A stretch of 58,380 nt of DNA from a virus. The stretch is from IMG/VR virus record IMGVR_UViG_3300020451_000305, positions 1 through 58,380 of that record. One strand, 5' to 3'. Of this stretch, positions 26,421-41,400 are shown in pieces. Position numbers and translations under genes: made by a program. Below the pieces are notes generated by a model. The model searched no databases and was not told the origin of the DNA. It was given only the letters and a program-made list of their open reading frames with translations. Every line of letters begins with the position of its first letter. Within the stretch, counting starts at the first letter, position 1.

Positions 26421-29400
26421 TAGTTGTCATCGAATATTTGATCAGGTGTGAAGTTATCAACAGTTGTTGCACCGATGTTGATTGTCAATGTAGCAGCGTT
26501 AGAGAGTGTAGGTGTAGCACCTGTGGATGTTAATCCGACTCTAAATTCATCGCCACCATCACCCTGAGTCGTGACAGGAGTAGTATAAACACTTGATGTA
26601 GCACCATCAATATTTATCCAAGTATCAGTTCCGTAATCCTTCTTCTGCCACTGATAATTGATTGTATTTCCACTAGGTGTTGTGGTTGCAACTACAGTAA
26701 ACGCAGCAGTCTGACCTTGGTTAACAGTTACGTTAACTGGTTGTGAAGCAACTGCTATAAGAACTTCACCTTGTGCTTGAGATTCACCTGTTGGAATGTA
26801 ATTAGGATCGTAGATATCAATACCACCATTAACACCTTCACCTGTAGGTCCTAAGAAGGTATCTGCAACTGTTGTTGAAACAGTAACTGTAGGTTGTACA
26901 TATCCTTGTCCTGCGTTCTTAACATCAATACGTGCGAGACCAACAAGTGCTTTGATCTTACCACCAAAACCAGAGGAGGAAATCACATCAACGTTTGGAC
27001 GAGATGTATAACCATCACCTGAGTTTGTAAGTATTGCTTCAGTAATACGTCCTTTCTCAATAGTTGCAAGGGCATCTGCGTTACGTCCACGTACAGATCC
27101 TGTATACTCGAATGTAATTAGAGAGTTAGAAGATTCAATAAGAGCAACTTCTCTTTCAAATTCTTCACCTTCAATGAATAAGTTATCTCCAGCTTCAATA
27201 GGAGGTACGACTGTTGCAGCAATAACGTCAACATCAGAACCAACGTAAGAGAATGCAACGAATGTAGAACCAGCACGAGGAACTTCAGAGAAGATAATAC
27301 GTGAACCAACAAGTTCAAAACCAATACCTGGTTCCTGAATAACACCATTTAACTGACAGATAATGTTATTTTCAGGTAATATCGTATTACTTTGTACACC
27401 ATCAGTTAGTGTTAGTGAGTAGAAGACTCCAGCTAACTTCAAGTTGAATGAATTACGTAATGAATCAAAGTCGAATGATATATCATCTAACTGTCTTAAC
27501 TTACCTACGTAAACACCGTGGAAACTAGATCCAGCAGCAGGAGCTTCAGTAAACTGAATATTATCTGAGAACGCAGTAAATGCGTTATTACCGCCTGGTG
27601 GTTGTAGAATACCATTCACAAATATCATCATATGTCCAGCAGGATCTGGGAAGTATGCTGTACCGTTAGTTTGAGTTAATTTAAAGTTTTTCTGTACTCC
27701 GTCAAATCCTCTAAAGAACCTTCTAACACGACCACGTAAAGTCTTAGCAACAGAACAAGCACCTCTGAATCCATAATCACCGATGATCTGAGCATTCTTG
27801 ACGAATGTTCCAGAAGTATCACCCAAATGAATGATCGCACGAATACCAATTTGTTCAATTTTTTCGATTCTTCCATATGCACTCGTATTTGTAATAGTTA
27901 CCGCAGCAATTCCTTGTGTATAAACACTTGGGAAGTTTGAACCAGCAGGAATCTTAGAAAGTGTATATGCAGCGTCACCAGCAACAACTGTTAAGTCATC
28001 ACCAATAGCAGAGAATCTACCTGTTTCATTTGCAAGGTATACGTAATTGTTATCAGCATCGTGCTCAGTAACAACAAATGTATGTCCTACAGACTGTCCA
28101 GCGTTCTGTAATTGTAAGGTATCACCAACTTGGAATGTATCACTAACTCCAGTATCAGTAATTAACGCAGAATATGTAAATCTGGTAATCGTTGTTGTAT
28201 GGAGATACTCACCAAAGTTAGGTAATTGATTGAATCCTTCAACCTCAATAATCTGATCAGTAACAGAACCGTAAATAACATCACCAGGTTCAAACGAACC
28301 TACTACAGTGGATACATCATATGTTACTCGACCTGATTGATTGTCAAGCAATGAACCATCATTATTTCTAACAATAAGAGCATTTGCTTTTCCAGAGTCT
28401 TGCTTACTGTATATTATATCCGTAGCGATAAATTCACCCTGTTTGAAGTTGACAAGGATACGTTTATGTGGAGATGCTGATGCAGTAGCAGTTGCACCTG
28501 ATGTAACACCCTCAAGATTATCTGAATTTGCGAATGTTCCAGAAGTCATTACTATCTTAATATAAGTTGCATTGTCAGTTGCAAGAACTGTACCAGAATT
28601 TCCTGTAGCACCTGTCTTAACAATAACCTCACCATTTGTAAACTTAACAGCTCCACTTGTATGAGTTACTGGAACATACTCTACTTTGTATAGAACGTTC
28701 GCAAGGTTATCTTGTATTCTGATTACTTCAGCATATGCACCACTTGTACCACCGAAGAATATATCAGCAGTATTAATACCACCACCTATAGGTGTAGGAA
28801 TATCTCTAGTACCATATGTGGTTTCAACACGTTCGATACCGTTATTAACACCAACAGAGAATGTATGAATTTGACCAGGTGTGCCAGGTGTAAGACTTGT
28901 TATTACATCTCCGTCAATATATTCTGCTAGGTATATTTTGTTTGCAGTTGTATTTGGATGGATATAATATTGTGGTCTATCAAGTTCTGTAATAGCAGTA
29001 CCAAGAACAATATAATTAACTAAATCGTATGCTTCAAATTTATGACCAACAGAATCTATAGAACCATCAGTATTGACAGCAACACCAACATCAACAGGTT
29101 CAGTTAGATATACAGTAGGAAGTGAGGATTTCTCAAGACCTGTCATTACTAAGTGGAATAATTGATGAATCTTATGTACAGCAGTTGCAGTAGGACGTAA
29201 TTCTCTATTAGTATAAGGAACCTCAGAGTTATTAGGACCTGGGTTGAGACAATCTTGCTCTACGGTATTAACCATATATTCTTTTATTGCTTCAGCGTGA
29301 TATATCAAGTATGTTCTAAAGACACCAGGATAAGCAACAAAGTTACCATTACTATCAAACCAACTATTAACTAATTGAATAGTCGCTATATTACCACCAG

Positions 29401-32400
29401 TAATTATATCGTATATCATTGCCTTACGGATATTTGTACCAAATACAATTTCAGCAGTATATCCTGTGTAATTATTAACTGACTTATAATATGCTTCTTT
29501 ATCAATATACTCGTGGTTAAACATCAATAATTTTGCTGCCTGTCGATACATCTCAGGTGCACCACCTAATGTATCCTCAATTAAGTCTGATAATGTTGTA
29601 GCAGCAGATGTTACGTTGTAACAAATACCACCACCACTGAAGAGTGTATTACCAGAAGAATAAGGTATAGGAGTAGAAGTCTTAGTAATACTTTGATTTA
29701 CAAGGTAACTACCATTTCCAGCAGCAGCTTCTCTGATAACACCTATTGGTATAGAGAATAATGTATTGATAGAAGACGCTACAACAGCACATTCACCATT
29801 ACCAGCAGTGTCATATGTGATTGTTGTATCTCTTACAGAAGCACGTTCACCTGTCAGTGGCCATTCACCTGGTAGTGTTCTTGTAATATTATCTAAGTAT
29901 GATCTTGGATTACTTGTATTACTTGAATCAAATAGATTGACAGTAATATTCATCAACGTTGTAATTGCAGATGCTTGGTTAGAACAACGAGCTGCTCCTC
30001 CACCACCTTGTACCCAGTTGACTGCATTAGAACTAGCACTTACAAATGTGTGAGCATAATTTCCACCATACTCTACAGCACCAGATGTTGCACTTACAAA
30101 TGTATGTGGATATTGTTCACTTGTAGGTGTTGGGTTTACATTAACCTTAATACGTCCATTTCTAAATCTAATACCGTGAGGTGTAGCAGATACAAATTGA
30201 TGTGTATAATTTCCACCAACACTGACTGAGTTTGCAGCAGCACTAATGAATGTATGAGTAGTTGTGTTTGTAGAAGGAGTTCTACCAGATGCTAAAACGT
30301 TAACTGTGATTGTTGTGTCTGAAGCACTCTTGACTGTTAGAGGAACATCATATGCTCTATCTTTTTTCCAAGTAATATTACCAGAAGTAGAAGTTTGATA
30401 TGTATGAGTTGTTGTGTTTGTAGAAGGTATCTCAGTAGATAATAAAACAGTAACCTCAAATGTATTTGAAGTTACGTTAGATATCTCTAACCAAGATCCA
30501 GATGCAGGGTCAGATGTTCTTGGATATGTGTGATCAGTTTGATAGTTATCTTCTGCACATCTGAATGTTATAGAATTATCAGCAATTTTTATTTGATCAC
30601 CATTTGCAAATCCGTGTTGGGGAACACGAAGAGTCATTACACCTGTTTGTCCACTATATGATGCGTCAGTTGAGGTATGAGTTGTAGTTGTTGTTCTAGG
30701 ATATGAGTGAGTTGTTGCGTTATTATCTTCTAAACAAGTAAATGTGAAAGCATTATCAGCAAGTTTAATGTGTGCACCAGCAACTAAACTATGATTACCG
30801 ATTGTGATAACCATATCACCTGTTGTTGGGTTATATACAGCATTAGATGGACTGTATAATTGTGTTGGAGATGTACCTACCTGAACTTCAAATGTATCAT
30901 TAGTTTTATTCTGAACAGGAAGATATATGTTATGAGAAGGATCAGTTAAACGAGGATATGAATGAACACTACCATAATTATCCATTGAACAAGTAAAGTT
31001 CAATGAATTAGTGTCAAACATTACCTGATCACCATTATTAAATCCGTGAGCAACAGAAGTGATCACCATAATACCAGTTATAGGATTATATGTTGCTCCA
31101 GTTGCAGTAAATGTAGAATCTGTTACTTGTAAAACTTCTAATGATTTACCACTAGCATAATCTGTTGAACGAGGATAAGAATGGTTGGTTGAATTACCAT
31201 CTTTTGTACAGGTAAATGTAACTGCGTTATCAGGTAATCTGATATGTCTACCAGCAGTAAGATTATGATTACCAATATCTAAGAATAGATTACCAGTTGC
31301 TTCTTCGTAAATAGCATATCCTACATCGTGAGTTCCATTAGATGTTGTACCAACGTCTACAGTAAATGTATCATTTGTTCTTGCAGTGATTGGTAGAGTT
31401 GCACCAGAGGCTGGATCCCAAGGTCTTGGATATGATTTGTTAGACTGATTACCATCAAATGCACAATTAAATACTAATGAATTTGGATCAAGAGTAATAC
31501 TATCACCAACCTGAAGATTATGTCCTGCTTTTGTAAGAACTAGATTACCGTTTGTTGGAGTATATGCTGCATCTGTAGGAGTTAACTGTCCAGTTGTTGC
31601 ACCGTTGTTATCAATAGTAATAGTGTTATCGTAGACAGCATATCCTTCAGTATATCCATTAACAGTAACTAACTCTTGTCTCATTACCTGAATAGCAATA
31701 TCTCTTGCTTGTTCAAAGATATACTTAACTTGTGTTGCTTGTGAGTTAATGTGTTGTACAGCATTACTAATAGTGATATAGAAATCACTAGCATACCAAA
31801 CAATATTGTTACCACCGTGTGCTAAGTTAAATGTAACTGCTTCTAGAACATCAATTACATCATCAACACAAGACTGATAACCATATCCACCAAATGTAAG
31901 ACTAGAATATTGTGACAAACCACGACCTACAGCAGTAGTAGCGATAAATCTTAAATTGTTTTTAATTTCATTAGAAGCATCATAATATTTGTTACCAGCT
32001 TCAGTTGATGTTGCAAATCCACCACCAGCGTTATAATCGTAATCAGGACGTGATTCTATACCACCTCCACCACCACCGAGTGCTCCACCTGATTCGTATG
32101 CAGATTCATAGGGATTAAACCCAAGTTTGTTCTGGATGGCGAGGATTGCCATATCACGTGCCATTCTCATAGCATAGATGGTTTCATCTGCTTGATCTGT
32201 CACGTGCTTCAGACCCATATCAGTATTCAAATATAATTCAGATGCTTCGTATACTTTCTCGTTAACACTAAATCTTAAATCGTGCATAACACCTTCTAAG
32301 ATATCAACAATATCATCTTCACAATGAACCTTACCACCAGGTACTCTGAAGTTGTAATGTTTGAATGCACTTTGTTTAACTGTTAGATCAACTGCTTCTT

Positions 32401-35400
32401 CAGCAATAGTACGTTTGTTAGCACCAATAAGATTAGCAGCATCTAAAGCACGATGTGATCCTGTGTAGATCTTTGGATCTGGAGGATAGAATGTACTTTC
32501 TGTTATTATGTTGCCTGTTAAGTCGTAGTTAACTGCTGCATCATATGCTTTTCTAAATGCTGGTAAATCAGTGTATTGGAACTGGAAGAAGTCATCAATA
32601 GTATTTGCATCTGTAGAACCAGCAGGAAGATTAGCAATATTCTCATTACGAGATAGTAATAAGTTCTGTAGTGCTTTTTCCATCAACCACTTAGCATATC
32701 CAATCGCTTCTAGCATTGGAAGTAACTCGTGTTCTACATCACCTATAAATCCAGCACTATTCAAATATGAATCAATAATTCCTTGAGCATTAGAGTTACC
32801 ACCAGTAATTAAATCTGTAGCAATAGCAGGAATAATATGATCCCTAATATCTCTTACACACTTCTCACGACCAGGTGAACCACCAGGTATATAAAGTTGA
32901 TTTACATCTACGTTATTGATATTAACTGTATACCTATCTTCCAACCAGTAAACAACTTCATCAGCAATACATTTACGGTTGAAGTATAGTAAATCAGCAC
33001 CATCTCTAAATCTATGTCCTGTAGGACCTAATACATCAAGAAGGTCATCCATCAATGACATAATGTAAGTTGTGATGTTACTACCAGGTGTAGCACTGAA
33101 GTAATTTGGAACACGAATACGTGTTGTGTACTCACCAGTTAAATCAGCTTGATCTTTTGTAATTACATCGATACAAAGTTTAGCAACTTCTCTCCAAACA
33201 TACATTGATTGAAGTAGTTCTTCATTAACGTGTGCTAATTCACCTTGTTGGTTAGCAAGATATCCTCTACCAATAATAATACTATTATAATTACCACCAT
33301 ATCTAAGATCTTTATAGATTGCAGGAATGATATACTCATAAGTATCTCTTAAACACTTATTTGTACCTGATAATGATGTACCAGTATCGCCAGGTATCAC
33401 AAAGTCTGGATACTTAGCTTTCATCCTACCCACTGCTTCTTCAGCAATCCAGAATTTGTTTGTTTCAATAATATCTGCACAATCTCTTTCTACCTGACGA
33501 CTAAGATCAACCTCTTCAGTCATTATTTCACTTCTCCACAATTCTATACCATCAGCAGATGCAGTTGATGTAATTGATTGTTGGAAGGTAGCATATATTT
33601 CACCTTTAATAATAGGAATAGGTGCCTCACCATCAAATCCAAATGATAGATTTAGATCAGAAGAATCATATACTGCTGATGGTATAAAGGATGCTGTATA
33701 TTCAGCAATTCCTTTCTTGACCATAAAGTTTTCCATATGACCAGTGAATGCTGTAGAGTTAGAAGCATTTGCACCAATCTTAAGTGGTAAGTTACCATAA
33801 TTTGTATTATCTGTATAACTTCCTGCTAATGTTCCACCAACAAATAATCTTGTAACACCAGTAGAACGAGTTACAGCAATATGTGTCCAAGTATTTGCAA
33901 CTACCCCAGTAGATGTAATTCTATCACTATTACCTACGTTCCAACGAATTTGATTATTATTAAGTAGTAGATAGAATGCACCAGTATCAGATGTGCTACT
34001 ACGGAAGTCTAGTAACATCTGTACTCCACTAACAGAAGTTGCTTTTATCCATAATTCCATAGTAAAGTCACCAGCAGCAACAGAACCATCACCTAGAGCA
34101 AGTTTATCAGTTGCTGGATATGTTAGATGTGCACTACCATTGAAATCTAATGATCCAGTACCAACAGCATAATCTAGATTATCTACAGTAACACCAACAT
34201 TAGTTAATAGAGTGTTAGTAATATATTCTCCAACAGTAAATGCTCCACTAGGATCTTTACTGTAAATCCATTTGTTACCACCATTAGAACCAATAACTGA
34301 TGCAGTATTTCCAGATGTTATACCTTTAACTGTATCACCAAATACGAAGAATCCACCTGTTGACTTATTCTTATAACTGTGTTTAACACACTTAATAGTC
34401 TCAGCATCTTGGAAAGCATATGCTGGTTCAACTCTTTGTAAGTTAAAGATAGACCATTGATATGTTGTTTTATCTGCCCCAGTAGGATCTTGAAGAGTAT
34501 CAGTAATAATCTTAAAGAAGTTAGTTACAGCAGATGTTTGGTTTACACAAGCATTATCACCTACTGGATATGAAAGTCTACCTGATGAGTAATCTGCTTG
34601 AGGTGCAGTCTTAGTTACTGCTGCTTGGAATGCTTCTCTTGTACCAGGTGATGCAGTTGTACCAAGATTGGTAATAAGAATGTCCATCAATGTAGTGATG
34701 GTTGATTGTACAGCAGCACAATTACCAGGATCATTAGTAATTGAACTATCAATAAACTGAACCCAACCGTGTGAGGTATCTACTTTAGCAACAGCATTAT
34801 TTTGTATAATTTGAACTGCCATTGTCTTTGCTTTTGTGAAAGCATTTACAATAGTGTTTCTGTCACCTGAAGTAACACCATAGTGAAGAATACGATCAGT
34901 TGCTTCCCAGATAAAGTCATTACCACCGTGTGCAGTGTTATAACCTAATGCTTCAATAACATCAACAATATCAGATAGACAATGCTCATCTCCACCTGAA
35001 ACTGTATAACCAGGATTCTGTAATTTAGCATAATGTAATGACTCGTGAGCAATATACCATTTGTTAGCAAGTAATAGTGCTCTAGCATCACCGTGACTAT
35101 TATCAGTCACCACATACTCAGGAGTTACAGTTGTATCTCTCCACTGTTGTTTTGTAGTATGAGATGCAACTATAACTTCCATATTGATGCACTTAAGAGC
35201 AAGATCTCTTGCTCTCTCCATTGCATATACAGTCTGTGCTACTTGCCCATCAACGTGATATATTGAGTTTCCTTGAACGTAAGTATTAGCGATATCCCAA
35301 ACTTCAGAGTTACCATCAAACTTAACTTGCCAAGCAATCATATTAAGAACATCAACTATATCATCAATACAGTTTTGATTACCTGTTGGAATAGTAAAGG

Positions 35401-38400
35401 AGGGGTAGAAAGCCAACATTAATCCCACGGCTTCTTCAGCGATAAACTCAGCGTTCTTTTCCAATGCCTCTGCTGCGTTAAATGCACGAGTATCAGGTTG
35501 GATTCTCATTGATGAGTTAGTGAAGAATAATTTCTTCAAACGAATATCTGTACCAGCAGCGAAATCAGTACCAGTTAAATTATCATAACGTATTTCTTGG
35601 TTACGTACGTTTTCAAAGTCTAAGAAGTCTTGGTTATTTGCAGTATCGGTATAAAGTTCAGTTGGGTTAATAACTGTTTCTGATATGTTATCAAGAATAA
35701 CATTAGGATATGTAATAGAAGGAACTCTCTGGAATACAAGACCAAAGAAAGTAGATGAAGGAGATAAATCAACAGTATCAATAATTTGACTAGATATTGC
35801 ATCTTGATAAGGAGCAATACTAATAACTGATGCTGCGATCTTAGAACGTGCAGAATAAATTATATCGTTAAACTTAATTTCAAATTCACCAGTTTCATAT
35901 GCAGCAGTACCAGATGTACGAGAAACAACTAAGTCATCAGATATAACACCATCTAATAAGTTATTCTCTTCAATAATAGCAAACTTACCAGACAAGTTAG
36001 TAATTCTTTCACCTTGTTCGTAGATAGTCTTAGATGTAAGTTGTTGAACATTAGATAGTACGGCATTAAACCCAGTTGAACTGGCGAGGACGTTATCGTT
36101 GATTTGGAAACTACCAACTACACTAAGAACATCAATATAATCAACACCTGAATCAATTACTAAAGCAGTACCTTCATTTTGTAGAGAACGAACTGTATTA
36201 CCTAATAATGGGAAGATACCACCAATAGTACTAAATGTCATTCTAGTAATGACAAGTTGTGAGAACTGTATTTGTCTGAACTTAATTCTAGAAGGTGCTT
36301 TAGGTGCTTCTGAGAATACTATAGAAGGTCCTGTTGTAGAGAATGAAGTACCTGGTGACTGTGCAACACCATTTAACAGAATGAACATCTGGTCTTCTGT
36401 TGCAGTTACTGATGAACCTTCAACATTGAGAGGGAACTGGGTTTTAATCCCATCAAATTGCTCAGAGATGTTATCAATCTTTTTAACAATAGAGGTTAAG
36501 ATTTCCTCAGAGTTAGTAAGTCTCTTCTGTCTGAATAATACTTCAGTATTATTAAACTCAGTGTATATTGGTTGTGCGTTAGCAAATGATGTAATCTGGT
36601 TAATATTAGTGAAACTGTTGATATTAACTTCTTTAACAAGGTCAGATACAACCTTTCTTCCAGAAATATCTTTACCACCAGTAATTGCTAGTTCACCAAA
36701 TAGGTTGAATCCAACAGGGTGGTTTGTTTCAAGAACTGGTTTTCTCCACTGGTTGATAGGTGTCTGAGACTTAATAACGTAAGAGAAGTTCTGATAGAAG
36801 TAACTATCTTGAATTTTCTGAACAATCTCTGATGGTTTACCAACGTCATCGATAAATTGACCTGGTGTAGTGGTTAGAGATGCAATTTCAAGTGTACCTC
36901 TTGCAATAGAGAGGTTATCAATCAAACCAGATGCACGAGAAACTTGACCTGTTACACGTTCACCAGATAACCATACACCGTCATAGTTCTCAAGTTTAAG
37001 GATTCTAGGTCCGATCTGCCAACCTTCGTTAGTAGAAACATAACCAGTAGCAGATGCAAGTTCAAGAGATGAACCTTGATAAACAAGTTCACCCTCTAAG
37101 AAACGAGATGTTTCAACGATAGCAGTTGCTTGACCACCAAATACCTCAGTAAGAAGTACCTGTCTACCTTCACCTTGAGTCAAGAATGTAATGTAAGAAC
37201 CAGATTCAGCATCTAACTGTGTTAAAGAGATACGTAACTGGTCAGATTCAAGACCATTTGCCTCTCCAGCAATAGCATAGTAAGTCTGGTTAGAAGATAA
37301 ACTAACCAAACCAGCAGAACTTGGTTTTGGTAGAATACCAACTGTAGATCCAAGACTTTCTGCTCTTAATTGTACTTGTGCTCCGTTTGTTATACCGTGT
37401 GGGAAGTTAAACTGTAGATATCCCAAATCAACGTTAACAACGTAGTTAAATTCTGATTTAAGTGTAACTGATGGTTCAGAACTATATCCTGAGCCAGGAT
37501 CTTTAATAATAATCTCAGAAAGTCTATTGTTTTTAACTATTGCATCAGCAGCAGCACCAGTTCCACCACCACCTTCGATTACAACAGCAGGAGTTGAGGT
37601 ATATCCAGAACCTGGATCAGTTATCTTAATTTGTGCTAGTAAAGCGGTATTAAACAGTTGAAGGTTTACGGGGAATGTTATCTCAGGTTTTAGTGTATAG
37701 TCGTGAGAGTAACCGAAACCAAATTCATTGTTCTTAAGTTTCTTGATCTTACCGATTGATTTACCTTGTAAGAACACAGATGCACCTGATCCTTCAGAAG
37801 GTATAACAACATCAAGAATACCACCAGAACCAGCAAGTAGAGGTCCTAAAATGCCAGGTATAGCATCAATATCAATAGATGCAGTAGTATATCCTTTACC
37901 AGCAGATGTTAGTTCAACAGCAGTGATAACACCAGTAAAGTCACCATCATCAGTAACCGTGATATTACAAGAAGCACCTTCACCATCTCCACCGATAGGA
38001 ACGTTATAATAGATGCCATTTACGTATTCTGTACCACCATTAGTGATACGAACTTTTTCTATTTCTCTGTTAGATGCAATGTCACTAACAATAGGTAATT
38101 TCTGATAGAATCCACCTGGATTTACCAGCTTGATGCTCGCAATAGGTCCAATTGCTTTTGAAGATGTTGTACTGTAAGAACTACGAGGTAGACCGAATTC
38201 ATTGTTCCCCACAGCAGCAGTAGTTTTTTCTGGTTCATTTAGTAAAGCGAAGTCGAATGTTTTTCCAGCATTGCTGGTTCCTGTAACAGTGAATGTTCCT
38301 GCATAAGGTGATGGTATAACGTCAATAAACGATCCTTCACCAACAGGAGAGTTGGATGCAAGAGTTCTTGACGGATCAAAATAGTATGAGATGTTGGTAA

Positions 38401-41400
38401 CATCTTCATTAATAATAAATTTAACCAACGGAGTTGGTGAATCATCATCAGTGAAACCTGGTGTACCCTCTCTAATGATGTTAATGAAAGGATATTCCAA
38501 TTTAAACTGGTTATCCTTAGAGAAGGATAAGTAATATCCTAAGTTTGAATTGTCATCAAGGTCAAAGATATACTGATGACCTCTAACAAATAAGAATTTA
38601 GGATGTTTAGCGTAAATATTGACATTAGATACTGAAGATCCACTTCCAGAGAATGTTGGATCTTGTACAGCAGTACTTCTTAAATTATATGTAAAGTCTC
38701 TTGATGAAAATACCTCTTTAATAAAGAATGATCCGTTATATTCGTTTGAAGAGAAGTTTTCAGTGAATATAATGTCATTAACTTCAAAATTATGTCTGCT
38801 AGTAGCAGAACAATAAACAATATCTGTATTTACAAGTGATCCTGAAGGTACAACGTCCTTACTAAGTGTTGCAGCAATACTAATTTTCTTAACACCAAGC
38901 AATCCACCGAATGTTGCAACCTTTCCAGTAGCATCAACAGAGAAAGTTAGGTTAACAGCATCAGCATCAATAGTATCTCCTTTAATAAAGGTAGAATCAG
39001 AATAGATTTCTTCAATCTTAATAGTGTAATCAGATGCTGAGAATGGTTTCCAAGAAGCAAATTGATTTAAAGTACCACCACTATAAGAAGTATTAGCAAG
39101 ATCTACTATGAAAATACCTGAAGCAGATGTATATGCCCAGTTTACGTTACCATCAGTTGTTGTACCACCAGTATGAACAGGTGCAATAGTACCAGATGTG
39201 GCAGTTGATGATGCAGTGTACCACTTTTTATCGTTATAAACGATGTCACCAGTAGTATATGGGTTATTAGTTACCCATTGTGGATATGTGCTTTCTTCTA
39301 CAAAACTCTGAGATAACTCGTTTGCGTCACCAGCAGTTGATTTTAGTAGTTTTGTGTTGTCAAATGTACCAATAATCTTACCAATCTTAACAAAGTTTAC
39401 TCCAGTATCAACAATTACACCATATGCACTGACTACATCAGCACCACCAATAACAGAATACTGTTGTAATGTAGAACCTTTAGTAAATGTTGCATTTTGA
39501 TTGAATGTAAGAGTTTTTACAAGGTCAATACTAGAGTATTTTGCATCTCTAAAGTAAAACTTAGGTATAACAGTAGTTGTTAGAAGTAATTTCTTACCAC
39601 CTGGTGTTGGAATAGTTGCAGTTCTACTTGCAAATGTTTCATCAGTAGATGTAAATGTCAATGAACCTGGTACGTGGTTTGCAACAACATCACCATAGTC
39701 AAGGATTTGAATACCAGCAGGACCTATAGCCCAAGGACTAACAGTAGTAGATTGGGTATTAAACGTATAACTGCTGTTGGAGGCGGTTGTTAAGATATGT
39801 CCTGTCTCTACATCGTTTAGAGTGAATGAACCAAGTTTTGTTTTATCTTTATCAAGTTTGTATATGAATGCTTGAGTTGTAGTATTTGTACCAGTTACTA
39901 GAGCTGGTGTATATGCTTCAATTCTTGTAGCACTTTGTGATACAGCAACGTTATCAATCCATCCTATCCAACTATCAGAAGAACTTGGAGTACCTTTAGG
40001 TCCGATAGTTACATCTTTTAAATTAACATCAACTGTTGTACTTGTATTGTTTATTGCTTCAACACCATTAACATAGACTCTATAAACATAATTACCAACA
40101 CCTACACGTTCTTTACTAAATGCAACGTGTACAAATGCTTCAGCATTAAAAGGTGTTACGTAAGTAGTAGCAGTTGAGTAAATTGTTGATCCACCAAGAA
40201 CTAAGAATACCTTACCAGCATTAGCACCAGAAGAAGCATCAAGACCAACCTTAACTTCATTAGCAACGTTATCTGTTACAGTGTATAAATGTGGTGTTGT
40301 ATTATTTGCTGCATACTGCGTAGAACCCAATGCCCAGAAACCTTCAACAGTCCAAGATGTTGCAACATCAGCACCGTATTGTAATGCCAAGGAGTTTGGA
40401 GCATCTAACTTAATAGCAGATGTGCCATCATACTTTTTAGTTTGATCTATTACAGCATTACCAGTTGCATACCACGCTTTGTTAGTACCAGTAGCAAGAG
40501 TGTCATTATATGTGTCTTCTAAAAGATTATCAGCAGTATTCCAGTTAAATATTGCTAGTTGTACAGATTCTACTTTATTACCAGCAACAATAGTATCACC
40601 TGAGTTATCACTAGAAACTACAGTTGCTGCATATCCAATACCGTTTGTTTCAGATACAGCAGCAGAATTAAGAATATTTCCACTATTCCAAGAAATTTTA
40701 CTCGTTACAGATTCTACATTATTGAAATCTCTTTCAACGCTACAAGATAAATCAATATTACCAAATACATCAAATTTAACACCACCATTCTTACAACTTG
40801 CGTAAGTTCCAGTAGGAACAAACATTTTACTTACAACAGTAGAAGTATATACGTCATTATCAAATTTTGTATATAAAACACCGTAGTTCTTACCATCAGT
40901 ATTAACAGCAGTGGCAGTTACATAAACTGATCCATATTCGTCAATAGACATTGTTGGATCTGTAAACTTGTAACTACTATTGGTTATAATTTTAGACCAC
41001 TGAACCTCAATAGTAACTCCATCATAGAATGTCTCACCAAGAATAATATCACTAGAACCAGCAGGATCACTAATACCACAGAATAAGAATGTATCATTTG
41101 CTTTCCAAAGTAACTGATGTAAATGTTCGTTACCAGAAGCAGAAGCAATTTTACGTTTTTCCATTACTGATCCATCAAGATCAAGTAATGCAACCCACAT
41201 ATCATCAGGACTGAGTGAGTTTGAATCAGTGTAACCACCAATCATAACTCTACCAAGTTGATCTAAATGTATGCTTGTAGCATAATCTCTACGTGTGGTA
41301 CCAGATATACCAGCAATATCACGTTGCCATTGAACAATACCATCAGGATTATTAGCATTATCAAAACCTGACTGATATTTGATAACAACTATATCAGGGT

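Noticed and set aside
30450-31590. A CRISPR-like array suggested by the regularly spaced repeats
   Set aside because: The repeats are in frame, diverged, about 220-240 bases long and encode a conserved protein unit, so they are protein repeats and not CRISPR.
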